A DNA stretch of 56,440 nucleotides. Source: Promethearchaeia archaeon. Its GTDB lineage: Archaea; Asgardarchaeota; Lokiarchaeia; Sigyniarchaeales; SOKP01. The stretch covers positions 1-56,440 of the forward strand of contig JAHQWK010000005.1 in the NCBI GenBank assembly GCA_029856145.1, in the 5' to 3' direction. The notes below the pieces were generated by a model that saw only the letters and a program-made list of their open reading frames with translations, did no database searches and had not been told where the DNA came from. Shown here in pieces: positions 1-8,682 of this stretch; the first letter of the stretch is position 1, and the number at the start of each line of letters is the position of its first letter. The position numbers were made by a program, and so were the translations under genes.

Positions 1-275
1 AAAAAGGAAATAAATTCGCGGGAACTGACCTAGATACGGGAGATGTTGTTGATGATATGTTCAAAATTGGCGTCGTCGAACCAACCGTAGTTAAAATTCA
101 AGCAATTAGAAGCTCTACCGAAGCAACCTCTATGATATTACGCATAGATGATGTAATCGCCTCAGCTCGCAGTGCGATGCCACCCGGCGGTATGCCTCCT
201 CCAGGTATGGGAGGAATGGGTGGTGGAATGCCGGGGATGGGAGGAATGGGTGGTCTTCCTCCGGGGATGATGTAA
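1..275 (+). CDS. Thermosome (group II chaperonin) subunit, C-terminal end
   Basis: This is the 3' end of a gene that begins outside the window; the reading frame is open from base 3. The last ~90 residues match the thermosome C-terminus: a K-G-N-K-F-A-G-x-D segment, then V-V-D-D-M and V-x-E-P, then the conserved A-I-R-S-S-T-E-A helix leading to I-L-R-I-D-D-V-I. It ends in a flexible Gly-Met-Pro tail made of G-G-M-G-G-M type repeats, which in this family projects into the folding chamber. Thermosomes are cytosolic double-ring ATP-dependent protein-folding machines. A T-rich stretch follows the stop. The family call is very safe; which paralogous subunit it is cannot be told from the fragment. 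Confidence 0.93.
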   Translation, partial: KGNKFAGTDLDTGDVVDDMFKIGVVEPTVVKIQAIRSSTEATSMILRIDDVIASARSAMPPGGMPPPGMGGMGGGMPGMGGMGGLPPGMM

Positions 276-283
276 AATCAATT

Positions 284-337
284 ATTTTATTTAATTTATT
301 TTTTCTTTCTATTTTTGTTTTAGTTTTTTAGCGATAT
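284..337 (+). terminator. U-rich terminator region after the thermosome gene
   Basis: Directly after the thermosome stop codon the + strand carries several T runs (4 to 6 T) with no hairpin. Archaeal RNA polymerase terminates at U-rich tracts, so this is a plausible terminator. It is called only from base composition. Confidence 0.4.
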
Positions 338-433
338 TTTGGGTGATGTATTAATCAAGATCAAAATAGTCATTAATTCTTTATTTTACTAAATAAATTA
401 AACTTTTAATTAATTGGAAATATAGAGAATATT

Positions 434-1237
434 ATGAAATTTATTGATTTAAGTATTCCAATTATAAATCCTGAGGAAGCTGTGTTTGATCCACCTTTGA
501 CGCGACCTAACATTGAGTACACTTTACATGATGAGGGGGCTCTGCAAATGGGATTTGTCTTTCCAAGATTAAAGCCAGAAAAGCACTTACCATATGGAAA
601 AGGGTGGGCTGTTGAGTCAATTACTTTGGGCACACACAGCGGAACGCATATGGATGCTCCCTGGCATTATGCGCCAATTCAAGATAAAGAGATTGGACAA
701 AAAAAGGCAATAATGATTGATGAATTTCCATTAGAATGGGGGATAGGTCCGCTTATAGTATTAGATTGTACAGATTACGAGGAAGGATATGTCCTGACTC
801 CCGAAGATGTCGATAAGAAGTTAAATGATATTGGACATAAATTACAAGAAGGAGATATCCTTTGCGTTCATACAAATGCTCCAAAACACTATGACACGAA
901 TGATTATATAAATTATGGAGTAGGAATCGGAAAAGAAGCAACATTGCACATCATTAGGCAAGGAGTTCATGTAGTTGGGATTGATGCTTGGTCTTGGGAT
1001 GCCCCTTTTTCAATAACTGCAAAAAAGTGGAAAAAATCAGTAAGAGAAAAGAATCCTAATACATCTATAATTTGGGAAGGTCATTTTGCTGGCATTGAAT
1101 TAGGATATTTTCAAATGGAAAAATTAACAAATTTAGACAAGGTTCCTCCCGTAGGAGCGACAATTTATTGTTTTCCAATAAAGATTACTAGGGCAAGTGC
1201 GGGATGGGTTCGAGCAGTAGCTACTATTCCTGAATAA
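434..1237 (+). CDS. Cyclase-family metal-dependent hydrolase (kynurenine formamidase-like)
   Basis: The 267-residue protein has the hallmark H-S-G-T-H-M-D-A-P-W-H motif (around residues 71-81) of the cyclase / arylformamidase family (PF04199), whose His and Asp residues bind a divalent metal. Members hydrolyse amide or ester bonds, for example N-formylkynurenine or isatin. A second conserved part, G-V-x-V-V-G-I-D-A-W-S-W-D, follows near residues 178-191, and a late E-G-H-F/G-I-E segment matches the usual family end. The length fits a full protein. The gene stands alone between the thermosome gene and a convergent small gene, so the substrate cannot be inferred; kynurenine formamidase is only one of several possible activities. 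Confidence 0.85.
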   Translation: MKFIDLSIPIINPEEAVFDPPLTRPNIEYTLHDEGALQMGFVFPRLKPEKHLPYGKGWAVESITLGTHSGTHMDAPWHYAPIQDKEIGQKKAIMIDEFPLEWGIGPLIVLDCTDYEEGYVLTPEDVDKKLNDIGHKLQEGDILCVHTNAPKHYDTNDYINYGVGIGKEATLHIIRQGVHVVGIDAWSWDAPFSITAKKWKKSVREKNPNTSIIWEGHFAGIELGYFQMEKLTNLDKVPPVGATIYCFPIKITRASAGWVRAVATIPE

Positions 1238-1321
1238 GTTAATATTTATGTATTATAAAATACACTTGAATTATAAAAAAAAAGGAATTTATTGAATTTT
1301 CAAACACTTTAGCTATGTATA

Positions 1322-1648
1322 TTACCCTGGCAGTTCGACCCCTAAAACGGCCATTGCTTCGGGAAGTGAGGACATGACTTCGATCTGATATTTATATCCT
1401 TCAATACTTTCAGCGAAAAATATAAGTTGCTTATTTGCAAGGGCTATATATTCTTTGAGTTTTCCTTCTTTAATTTCATCTGCACTTACAATCTTATATC
1501 CTTCTTTGGTTGCTACGACCGCATTATCTAAGAGTCTTTTAGCGAGCGATCTATCATCCGGAAACTTTTTCAGGGCTTCTAAGTATACTTTTCCTGCCTT
1601 AGAGGCTTTAGCATGGGGAAGCCATACAGTGTTCATAACTATTACCAT
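1322..1648 (-). CDS. Conserved-looking small protein of unknown function
   Basis: A protein of about 108 residues that I do not recognise as a named family. It begins with a short hydrophobic strand (M-V-I-V-M-N-T-V-W-L), followed by an amphipathic helix rich in Lys and Ala, a D-E-I-K-E-G-K-L region and a C-terminal strand/helix ending in G-V-E-L-P-G. A small alpha/beta fold is possible. I chose the ATG at 1648 because AGGTGAT lies four bases upstream; a GTG at 1657 inside that signal would add three residues. It converges with the cyclase-family gene and has no informative neighbour. Confidence 0.6.
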   Translation of the reverse strand: MVIVMNTVWLPHAKASKAGKVYLEALKKFPDDRSLAKRLLDNAVVATKEGYKIVSADEIKEGKLKEYIALANKQLIFFAESIEGYKYQIEVMSSLPEAMAVLGVELPG

Positions 1649-1812
1649 AATTATCACCTTATCTTATTTTTAAATTTTTATTTTTATTGGAATCGCATTA
1701 TTTTCGACTTTACAGAAAAGTCAAATTAAGTATTTGATTTATCAATATAAAAACTTTTCTTACAAATGATATAAAATAGGTAGAAGCAATGGTGAAATCC
1801 TATCGTAGTTAG

Positions 1813-1959
1813 GTGAAAAAAGAATTACTAATTTTCCCGGGAGTTTTTACAATAGAGATTTTAAAGAACAAAACACTTTTCTTGTTGGCGGAAGCTTCCT
1901 ATCTAGATCTAGTAAAAACAGTTAAGAATATATTAGATGAAGGGTTAAAAGAGCAATAA
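1813..1959 (+). CDS. Possible 48-residue small protein or gene remnant
   Basis: In the otherwise gene-free stretch 1649-2016 one GTG-initiated frame reads as a plausible peptide of 48 residues: a Pro-Gly turn, a Thr-Ile-Glu-Ile-Leu-Lys strand, then a Leu/Ala-rich helix and a charged Lys/Glu end. Amino-acid composition is like real proteins rather than random AT-rich sequence. There is no clear ribosome binding site. It could be a genuine small protein or the tail of a decayed gene. Nothing else was seen in this gap. Confidence 0.25.
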   Translation: MKKELLIFPGVFTIEILKNKTLFLLAEASYLDLVKTVKNILDEGLKEQ

Positions 1960-2016
1960 TAAATGATAAATTTCTACTATATATCAAAATACTCTGAATA
2001 AATACACTTTTGAAAA

Positions 2017-2478
2017 ATGGCAGTTTTAGAAGTTGGAATTAATCTTGGTATGAAAAATTTAGTTGAGAACAAGTATTATTCATCTTCAGATAACATTTTA
2101 GATCCTAATATCCGCGCTAAATTTTTGAGTGGATTAAAAAGTTGTTTTACTGAGGTATTTGGAGATAAGATTAATGTAATATCTCTTTCGAACTTTGAGA
2201 TTGTATGCTACTTTAAAATGATTGAATTACCAAGTAAAGAAGATAATGACACTCAACCATTATTATCATTTGCTATTATTGAAAAGGGAACAAATCACAA
2301 TTTTGTGAAGCAACATTTAAAGGAGATAATTTCTCAGTTTCTCAATAGATTTCCCGTTAATGACATTTTTTCTAAAGAGGCTAAATATTTTGAAGGTTTT
2401 GAGTCCCGAATTGATGAAATTCTTGGAGATTTAAGATTAAAAATTGAGGATCGTATAAAGTCTGTATTCAGAGATTAG
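2017..2478 (+). CDS. Longin/roadblock-like small signalling protein
   Basis: A 153-residue soluble protein. Its pattern is strand-strand, a helix over residues ~28-48 (D-P-N-I-R-A-K-F-L-S-G-L), alternating beta strands (I-N-V-I-S-L, F-E-I-V-C-Y-F, L-L-S-F-A-I-I), then two long helices to the end. This layout resembles the longin/roadblock-type alpha-beta sandwiches that are abundant in Asgard archaea. It is similar in size and order to the protein at 22174-22635, which also has the R/S-G-L-x-x-x-F helix and an L-L-I/S-x-A-I-I/L strand. In eukaryotes such folds regulate or scaffold small GTPases. The fold call is inference; no catalytic motif is visible. Confidence 0.5.
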   Translation: MAVLEVGINLGMKNLVENKYYSSSDNILDPNIRAKFLSGLKSCFTEVFGDKINVISLSNFEIVCYFKMIELPSKEDNDTQPLLSFAIIEKGTNHNFVKQHLKEIISQFLNRFPVNDIFSKEAKYFEGFESRIDEILGDLRLKIEDRIKSVFRD

Positions 2479-2506
2479 AGTAAATTAAAAAAAATAAAAA
2501 AAAATT
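2479..2506. terminator. A/T-tract between convergent genes (bidirectional terminator)
   Basis: The 28 bases between two convergent stop codons are made of A runs followed by T runs. They can supply a U-rich transcript end in both directions. Called from composition only. Confidence 0.4.
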
Positions 2507-4723
2507 TTATTCTTCTTTAAAAATATCATCTACTAGTTTATCATTAACCTCGTTTTTAAAAGGAGAAAGTGATCCAGTCCAGTTTTTTAATACATCTAAG
2601 TATTGGGTCTCAAATTTTTTAACAAATTCCTTTAAAGGAGTTCTAACTTCAGTCGTTTGATTTCCTTTAATAAATAAGGCTCCAAATATGCGATTTCCAT
2701 ATTCTAGAAGGATAGTAATATCTCCATGGTCAATTTTCTTTAAAACTTCGGTGGATTTTGTCATCTCTTTAATAAAAGAGGTAATAGCAGAGAACATTCC
2801 AGAGATTAGTCCGGGATCTTGCTCGACATCTTTTTGGAAAGTATAATTATAAACTCCTCGCCCATCATCATAAATAATGTAAAGTCCTTGTTTTTCTACA
2901 GGTTCAAAAAGATAGCTCAATTCTGGCATTAATATATTAATTAGATTGTTTTTATAAAGATATCTCAAAGTAAAATAGAATCTTTTCCTTTCAATTTCAT
3001 CTACAGGCTTCACTTCTTCGAGTAATTTATCAGATTCAAGTAATTTCATGATGACTTTTATTTCTTCTCGTTCTTGCTCAATATATTCTAATTCAACACC
3101 CTCTCTTCTAGAAATTAAATAACCATCTTTATTTTCAGCGTAATCATCATAAATGGGAAAATCATTAATGGTGGAATAGATAATTTTCTTTACTTGGTCT
3201 TGTTCTATTGGAATGTTTTTAATTCTAAATTCTTTTTTCAAATAGAAGATCATTAAGCTCCACAGTATAATATTAAAGATGTAACGCGTATGTACATACG
3301 GTGCCGCTAAAATACTTAAAAAATCTGGTAGATATGCTTCTAAACTTGCTGTCCTTAGTGTATAGAAATTTAAACCGAAGACTCTGGTGAAACTTGTTTT
3401 TCCAGTTAACCAATAAAGATCCCCACTCGTAAAAACTAAAAGAATTGAAAGAGTAATGATTACAGGGAGATAAATTGATATACCTAATCCTTTACTTTTT
3501 AAGAATTTTAGACCATAAGCTAGAATTAAAATCAGAATTATAGCAGGTATTATTTCCGTTATTAAAATTCCATAAATAATTAATAGATCAAATTGTAGAA
3601 TAAGATACAAATCTGGATTACTAAGTGTGTATTCTCCAGCTGCGTATATTGCTAATTCTTCTGGTGAACCGGGTACACCAAATAGAGGAGTATATACAAA
3701 ATTAGTTAATACTAAATTCAAAATAAAGTAGCTTACTAAAGCTAAAGCCCCAAAGATTAACATATAGTAGAAATTTTGGGTATTTACTTTCCGTGTCTTT
3801 CTATTTTTCCACCAATCAATTAATTTAACGAAAACTAGTATGGATATTGGCTCAAAGATATCAAGGAATAGAATAAATATCACAGATGCCATTATAAAAT
3901 ACGCAAAGAAGTAAATAATTATAGCAATTGATCCTTTATATAGTAAAGCGAACAGTATAATCGAAAAGATTGACATTGGTGTTCCTATCGTATACAGGCT
4001 TTTATAAGTTTGTTCTCTTATTTTTTCACCAAAAAATCTCCCTTTTAAAGCAACTTGACTTGAAAAAAGTATTTCAATACTAAAAATAAAGATTGCTAAA
4101 TACACAAATAGTATTTCTAAAAACCACCCTAAAGAGGTTCCCCCTGTAGTTAATGATTCCTCTGATAAACCAGAAATTTGGAGTATAACTTGCATTAGAT
4201 AGAGAGATATTGGTAGTAAAACAATCATTAATTTCAGAATTTGTTTCTCGCGAGACCAATTATTTCTAATCAATGCTTTTTTAGTTCGCTCTAAAGGACT
4301 TTCTTTTATTTCGTAACTTATTTGTTCTAAATTCGATTTTAATGAACCCTCTTCTTTTCTTAACTTGTTCCATAAAAATATTATTGAAATAAAAGGAGCA
4401 ACTAAAAATATAAATGGCAGAGTAATTATCGGGTATGAGAAAAACTGCGCTATTAATGATCCTAAATGTGTAAAGATATAAGCGACCCCATAGGCTATAT
4501 TACCTTCTTCTGCGGGAGGTACCCCTAACTCATCAGGAGTTTCTCCAACTTGAAATATCATTGGGAGAATCCAATAGATAATATAAAATACAGTAATACC
4601 AAGAAATATTCTTAAATATAGTTTACCAATAGTTTTTTTCCATATGAAAAATAAGGGAATAGCTAGAATTATTATGGGTAGTGCGTTAAATATTATCATA
4701 AAAACAATTTCAATAGGCTCCAT
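2507..4723 (-). CDS. Polytopic membrane protein with cytosolic longin-like C-terminal domain
   Basis: The 738-residue protein has roughly eleven or twelve hydrophobic segments in the first ~490 residues, starting immediately at the N-terminus, separated by short charged loops. The last ~240 residues are soluble and charged. In them a Y-I-I-Y-D-D-G-R-G-V strand is followed by L-I-S-G-M-F-S-A-I-T-S-F-I-K-E, then D-I-T-I-L-L-E-Y and G-A-L-F-I-K, and a final amphipathic helix. This is the same pattern as the free-standing protein at 48234-48731 (strand, L-I-C-S-F-L-N-A-I-N-x-F-I-x-E, G-T-R-I-L-Y-E). I infer a longin/roadblock-like sensor or docking domain tethered to a membrane protein. The membrane part is not a transporter I recognise. 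It converges with the longin-like gene at 2017. Confidence 0.7.
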   Translation of the reverse strand: MEPIEIVFMIIFNALPIIILAIPLFFIWKKTIGKLYLRIFLGITVFYIIYWILPMIFQVGETPDELGVPPAEEGNIAYGVAYIFTHLGSLIAQFFSYPIITLPFIFLVAPFISIIFLWNKLRKEEGSLKSNLEQISYEIKESPLERTKKALIRNNWSREKQILKLMIVLLPISLYLMQVILQISGLSEESLTTGGTSLGWFLEILFVYLAIFIFSIEILFSSQVALKGRFFGEKIREQTYKSLYTIGTPMSIFSIILFALLYKGSIAIIIYFFAYFIMASVIFILFLDIFEPISILVFVKLIDWWKNRKTRKVNTQNFYYMLIFGALALVSYFILNLVLTNFVYTPLFGVPGSPEELAIYAAGEYTLSNPDLYLILQFDLLIIYGILITEIIPAIILILILAYGLKFLKSKGLGISIYLPVIITLSILLVFTSGDLYWLTGKTSFTRVFGLNFYTLRTASLEAYLPDFLSILAAPYVHTRYIFNIILWSLMIFYLKKEFRIKNIPIEQDQVKKIIYSTINDFPIYDDYAENKDGYLISRREGVELEYIEQEREEIKVIMKLLESDKLLEEVKPVDEIERKRFYFTLRYLYKNNLINILMPELSYLFEPVEKQGLYIIYDDGRGVYNYTFQKDVEQDPGLISGMFSAITSFIKEMTKSTEVLKKIDHGDITILLEYGNRIFGALFIKGNQTTEVRTPLKEFVKKFETQYLDVLKNWTGSLSPFKNEVNDKLVDDIFKEE

Positions 4724-4830
4724 AGTAAGTACACCATTTTTATATTATAAAAATTCAAATTTATTTAAAATAAATGTATGTAATTGTTATTATAATAATT
4801 TAGGTATTTTTGATTATTTTTAATTTTGCC

Positions 4831-5928
4831 ATGACTTCTAATAATAAAGTTGGAATTATTCTCGATGATGATTTTTCTTCAAAAAACGTACCCCCTTATC
4901 CGTATCCTATGTTTCTTTCATATGAAACTCCTTTAAGGATTAAAGCTGTTATAGGCTACTTAGAGAAGAACCGGATTTTTGACGATGAGAGAATTATTAA
5001 ATTAAAGCCATTACCTATAGAAGAGGAGATTATTTACTTAGCACATACAAAATATCATGTTGATTCAATTAAGGCACTCTCGAGTAGAGGAAATGGATTA
5101 TTAGGTGAAGAAGTTTATGTTACTGAAGATACTTTCGAATTAGCTAAAAAAGCAATAGGTGGTGCTGTTAGTGCAGTCACAAGCGTAATTAATCAAAAAG
5201 TTAATCAATCTATAGCACTTATTAGACCACCAGGTCATCATGCTTTACGAGAAACAGCTTCTGGTCTTTGTATTTTTAATAATATCGCTAATTCTATTTT
5301 ATATTTACGTGAAAAATTACAGTATAATAAAAAAATTGCAATTATTGATATAGATGCTCATTTTGGGGATGGTCTTGTCCAATATTTTTATGATGATCCA
5401 ACTATATTGTATTTCTCTATTCATGAATTTGATTTTGTTGAAGGAGAAATTGGGTTTATCGATGAATTAGGTGCGGGAGATGGTCTAGGAAAAAGTATTA
5501 ATTTTCCAATACCATTGAACTCAACTGATGATGATTACTTAGAATTTTTTGATATACTTGAACCTATTCTAAGAGAATTTATGCCAGATCTGATTATAGT
5601 AGCTGCAGGTTTTGATATGTATTTTGCTGATCCTATAGGAAATTGCTTGCTAACAACCATTTCATATTATAAATTCACAGAGAAATTACTAAAAATTGCT
5701 GAGGGAATATGTGAAGGTAAATTAACCTTTATCCTTGAAGGGGGATATAGCTTATTGGGGTTACCTGTTTGTATTCATTCTGTTATTCAATCACTACTAA
5801 AAGAGAAGTATAAACGCCCTTCTTTTGAATATCTAGATTTCTCACATAATTCTAAAAAGAATGAGATATTAAAGATTAAATCGACTTTGAAAAACCTTTT
5901 AGCTAATTTTTGGACGTCGATACAATAA
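4831..5928 (+). CDS. Histone deacetylase family protein (class II HDAC / AcuC-like)
   Basis: A zinc-dependent deacetylase of the HDAC/AcuC/AphA superfamily. The R-P-P-G-H-H-A motif places the catalytic His pair at residues 136-137; zinc ligands are D175 and H177 in D-I-D-A-H-F-G-D-G, and D262 in A-A-G-F-D. E-G-G-Y-S carries the transition-state Tyr. About 365 residues is normal for the family. I start at the ATG at 4831; a TTG at 4810 would add seven hydrophobic residues and is less likely. Known substrates of relatives include acetyl-lysine on proteins and acetylpolyamines. The divergent neighbour is the membrane protein, and the convergent neighbour the profilin-like gene; the substrate cannot be decided from context. 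Confidence 0.92.
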   Translation: MTSNNKVGIILDDDFSSKNVPPYPYPMFLSYETPLRIKAVIGYLEKNRIFDDERIIKLKPLPIEEEIIYLAHTKYHVDSIKALSSRGNGLLGEEVYVTEDTFELAKKAIGGAVSAVTSVINQKVNQSIALIRPPGHHALRETASGLCIFNNIANSILYLREKLQYNKKIAIIDIDAHFGDGLVQYFYDDPTILYFSIHEFDFVEGEIGFIDELGAGDGLGKSINFPIPLNSTDDDYLEFFDILEPILREFMPDLIIVAAGFDMYFADPIGNCLLTTISYYKFTEKLLKIAEGICEGKLTFILEGGYSLLGLPVCIHSVIQSLLKEKYKRPSFEYLDFSHNSKKNEILKIKSTLKNLLANFWTSIQ

Positions 5929-5942
5929 AAAAATGGAAAAAG

Positions 5943-6347
5943 TTAAACAAAATCAGTTAACCTTTTAGCGTACTCTTGAGCTGCGAAAAGACAGTCACGA
6001 GGACCAACTTGTGGATTAATATAGCAGATTAATGCCCCAGTACCTCCAATAGGAACAGGACAAATAATAATATGCCCTTTATGCATGATATTCGTTCCAA
6101 TTATTCTTTCTTCTGTATTTTCTACAATCATATACTTAATTCCTTGAATAACAATATTACTGATTCCTTTTTGGCCTAACTCTAATTTTTGGTTAAGTAA
6201 TTCGTTAATTGAATCAAGATCACTTGTGATATTCCAATTTTCTGTTTGAGTTACTAACTTACCATCTTTATTTATAATAGCAACTCCAAAAATATTAGTT
6301 TCCTGATTGAACAACTCATCAATTATAGTTTCAATTTCTTCAGACAT
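5943..6347 (-). CDS. Profilin-like protein (actin-regulator fold)
   Basis: A soluble protein of 134 residues. The order of its elements fits profilin: an N-terminal helix, a strand F-G-V-A-I-I-N-K-D-G-K-L-V-T-Q-T (profilins have A-A-I-I-G-K-D-G-x-x-W-A), a helix, then G-I-K-Y-M-I-V (profilin G-x-K-Y-M-V-I), I-I-G-T-N, a strand pair, A-L-I-C-Y-I-N, G-P-R-D and a C-terminal helix A-A-Q-E-Y-A-K-R-L (profilin V-E-x-L-x-D-Y-L). Asgard archaea are known to encode profilins that bind actin. A roadblock/LC7 protein is the main alternative because both folds are helix-sheet sandwiches. I chose the ATG at 6347; an upstream TTG at 6356 would add three residues. It converges tail to tail with the HDAC-family gene. 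Confidence 0.6.
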   Translation of the reverse strand: MSEEIETIIDELFNQETNIFGVAIINKDGKLVTQTENWNITSDLDSINELLNQKLELGQKGISNIVIQGIKYMIVENTEERIIGTNIMHKGHIIICPVPIGGTGALICYINPQVGPRDCLFAAQEYAKRLTDFV

Positions 6348-6452
6348 TATAACCAAATATTTATTATTAAATTGTTATAATAAAATAAATAAAATCAATT
6401 ATAAATTTAAATATAATTTAAAAAAATATTGAAAAAATTACGGTGAAATTAA

Positions 6453-6998
6453 TTGGCATTTAGAATGTGGAGAAAGGCTATTCTTCTTTCTTTGCGTGAA
6501 AAAAAAGTGTTTACAGTTTTTACTCTGATTTATACAACTTTAATATTTCTGACATCTTTTTTCATAGGTTTAGGGTTTAGAGGAGAATTTGGAGAATTGG
6601 CATGGTATTTTGTTTTAATCTTTTTTGGAACATCTCTACTCCTCTCATTGCTATATGCATGGATTTTAGTCTCAAGGAAAAGACGTGTTTGGGCAACGTT
6701 TAAATGTATAGGGTATACCAATAAAAACATATTAGTTTTAGTGTCTGGCATGATCTTTTTTACAACATTAGTAGGTTTTTTCATAGTAATTGAAGTATTA
6801 TTTCATTATGCTGCCATTGTTGCTTACTTAAATCAGTTGCCAGATTTTGATTTTACTTTTGAAATATTAGTTGATTTACTTCCTGTGGTTGTTACAAGCG
6901 GGATTTTTATTTTTGTCCAAATATTGGCTTTTGTTTTAGCATACAGAAAGGTACTCAAAGTACGGCCAATAATAGCACTGAAAAAAGTAGGTGAATAA
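6453..6998 (+). CDS. FtsX/MacB-like ABC permease, short four-helix form
   Basis: The 181-residue membrane protein has four hydrophobic segments (about residues 20-40, 46-72, 90-115 and 140-165). It ends in an A-Y-R-K-V-L-K-V-R-P-I-I-A-L-K-K segment typical of the last part of FtsX-type permeases (R-x-x-P-x-x-A-L). It lacks the large extracytoplasmic domain and second membrane half seen in many MacB relatives, so it may act as a homodimer or with a partner elsewhere. The TTG start is supported by GGTGA seven bases upstream. It is followed 15 bases later by an ABC ATPase, so the two form a transporter or lipoprotein-release type unit. Confidence 0.75.
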   Translation: MAFRMWRKAILLSLREKKVFTVFTLIYTTLIFLTSFFIGLGFRGEFGELAWYFVLIFFGTSLLLSLLYAWILVSRKRRVWATFKCIGYTNKNILVLVSGMIFFTTLVGFFIVIEVLFHYAAIVAYLNQLPDFDFTFEILVDLLPVVVTSGIFIFVQILAFVLAYRKVLKVRPIIALKKVGE

Positions 6999-7004
6999 GG
7001 AGGT
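6998..7004 (+). promoter_or_regulatory. Strong Shine-Dalgarno sequence for the ABC ATPase
   Basis: AGGAGGT overlaps the last base of the permease stop codon and lies nine bases upstream of the ATPase ATG at 7014. It fixes that start and shows the pair is translated from one message. Confidence 0.8.
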
Positions 7005-7013
7005 AAGAGAAAA

Positions 7014-7703
7014 ATGTCATCTGATAAAGATATTATGATTGAAGCTGTAGATGTGAATAAAGAATATAGAAGAGCAGGCGCTATTATTAGAGCATTAGCA
7101 GATGTGAATTTAAGAATTAAATCTGGAGAATTTATTATCATTCAAGGTCCAACTGGGTGTGGTAAATCTACACTTCTCAATGTTCTATCGGGGCTAGATC
7201 TCCCAGACTCTGGTAGAATCATATTTGATGGAGAAAATATTGCAAGGGCAACTGAGGATAGATTAAGTAGGCTTAGAAGACAGAAAATTGGTTTTGTATT
7301 TCAAGATTTCAATCTTGTTAATACATTAACTGGAATCGAAAATGTAGAGGCTGTTTTATGGCCGACGGTGTTACGGCAGAAAGAAATCGAGAATCGAGCA
7401 ATTGCTGCATTAAGAGATGTTGACTTGCTTGATCGTAAAGATCATTACCCAGTTCAAATGTCTGGAGGAGAAAAACAGAGATGTGGTATTGCACGAGCAA
7501 TAATTCATAGGCCAAGAGTTATTTTAGCTGATGAACCTACAGGTAACCTTGATCCTGAATCAGAAGAGCAGGTATTGGGATTGTTAAAAAAAATCAATAA
7601 CGAAATGGAGACTACCATTTTAGTGGTGACACATAGAAATTTATCGAAGTATGGAGATAAAACAATACGCATGGATAAAGGACGTATTACTAAAATACAA
7701 TAA
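7014..7703 (+). CDS. ABC transporter ATP-binding protein, MacB/LolD type
   Basis: A 229-residue nucleotide-binding subunit with every motif intact: Walker A G-P-T-G-C-G-K-S-T near residues 45-53, Q-loop F-Q-D-F-N-L, signature M-S-G-G-E-K-Q-R, Walker B V-I-L-A-D-E-P-T-G-N-L-D and the H-loop V-V-T-H-R. The L-A-D-E-P-T-G-N-L-D form and the L-S-G-L-D-L-P-D-S-G region are characteristic of the MacB/LolD/FtsE group, which couple ATP hydrolysis to mechanotransmission rather than solute import. It is translated just after the FtsX-like permease. The cargo is unknown. Confidence 0.92.
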   Translation: MSSDKDIMIEAVDVNKEYRRAGAIIRALADVNLRIKSGEFIIIQGPTGCGKSTLLNVLSGLDLPDSGRIIFDGENIARATEDRLSRLRRQKIGFVFQDFNLVNTLTGIENVEAVLWPTVLRQKEIENRAIAALRDVDLLDRKDHYPVQMSGGEKQRCGIARAIIHRPRVILADEPTGNLDPESEEQVLGLLKKINNEMETTILVVTHRNLSKYGDKTIRMDKGRITKIQ

Positions 7704-7911
7704 AAAAGGCTTTAATTTTAAATAATATATTTATTTACTTCTTTTTTACAAGCTTCTTTAACATGTAATTCTTTGAACAAGGAGCCTCAATACTGGCAAT
7801 ATTCGCAAAATTGTTTATTGAAATTCAAAACAAAAGTATAAATATATAATGCTTTTTTGAATGTAATAAGGAAATTAAAATCAATTAATCAATTATGGTA
7901 AGGGGATAAAC

Positions 7912-8682
7912 ATGGGATGGGGACGTGTAATAAAATCTGGAATTGTGGGTATGTTAATCTTTGGTCCTATGGCATATATAGCATTTAGGTTTCTTAATCT
8001 TACAGAGGGTGTTACAGGAGGGCTCATTGGGAATATTGATGATGCTATAAGCTCACTGACAGCATTACTTGGATTTGGTGGAGTTTTCTTAGAATTTCTT
8101 GCTGGAGCTCTAATTGGAGTTGTTCTTATACTTATATTTCCTATACATTGGTGTATTATGTATAGACCTGACGATGTTATGTTAATCATAGCTATTACAA
8201 TCCCATGGATTTTAACATGTGTTATCGCTAGCGCTCTATTTGCTCGCTCTCCACGTGAAGCAATACACACTAGTCTTTCCATAGGAATAGGTTATGCTAT
8301 AATTTCAGTTGTACTTTACATTATATTAGCAGTTGCAATACCTTTTGGTCTTGGAATAGTAATATTAGATGGCCTATTAATAGGACTTACAGATTTACCG
8401 TATCTATTTGCTGCACTTACTGCTATTTTGGAAGGGTGTTTAGTTGGTACTGTTTTTGGAGCCTTTATTGGAAGTTTGAGGTATAAACCTGAAGGTGCTA
8501 AAGTAAAGAAAAAGAAAGTAAAGGTAAAGGAAGAAGCCACAGAAACAACTGAAATGTTCCCAAGTGAAACTGTAGAAAAGGAAACTGTAAGTACGCCTAC
8601 ATCTGGATCTTGCACGAATTGTGGAGCTAAGCTTACTGCAGACGATTTATTTTGCACGAATTGTGGAGCGAAAAAAGTATAA
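7912..8682 (+). CDS. Membrane protein with C-terminal zinc ribbon
   Basis: The 256-residue protein has about five hydrophobic segments in residues 8-195, including Gly-rich helices. A strongly basic linker (K-K-K-K-V-K-V-K) and a Thr/Glu/Ser-rich spacer follow. The last ~28 residues hold two C-x2-C knuckles (S-C-T-N-C-G-A-K and F-C-T-N-C-G-A-K), the classical short zinc-ribbon. The basic residues after the last helix suggest that the ribbon faces the cytoplasm. GGGGAT lies upstream of the ATG. Zinc-ribbon tails on membrane proteins are common in archaea, and their role is usually unknown; none can be assigned here. Confidence 0.7.
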   Translation: MGWGRVIKSGIVGMLIFGPMAYIAFRFLNLTEGVTGGLIGNIDDAISSLTALLGFGGVFLEFLAGALIGVVLILIFPIHWCIMYRPDDVMLIIAITIPWILTCVIASALFARSPREAIHTSLSIGIGYAIISVVLYIILAVAIPFGLGIVILDGLLIGLTDLPYLFAALTAILEGCLVGTVFGAFIGSLRYKPEGAKVKKKKVKVKEEATETTEMFPSETVEKETVSTPTSGSCTNCGAKLTADDLFCTNCGAKKV

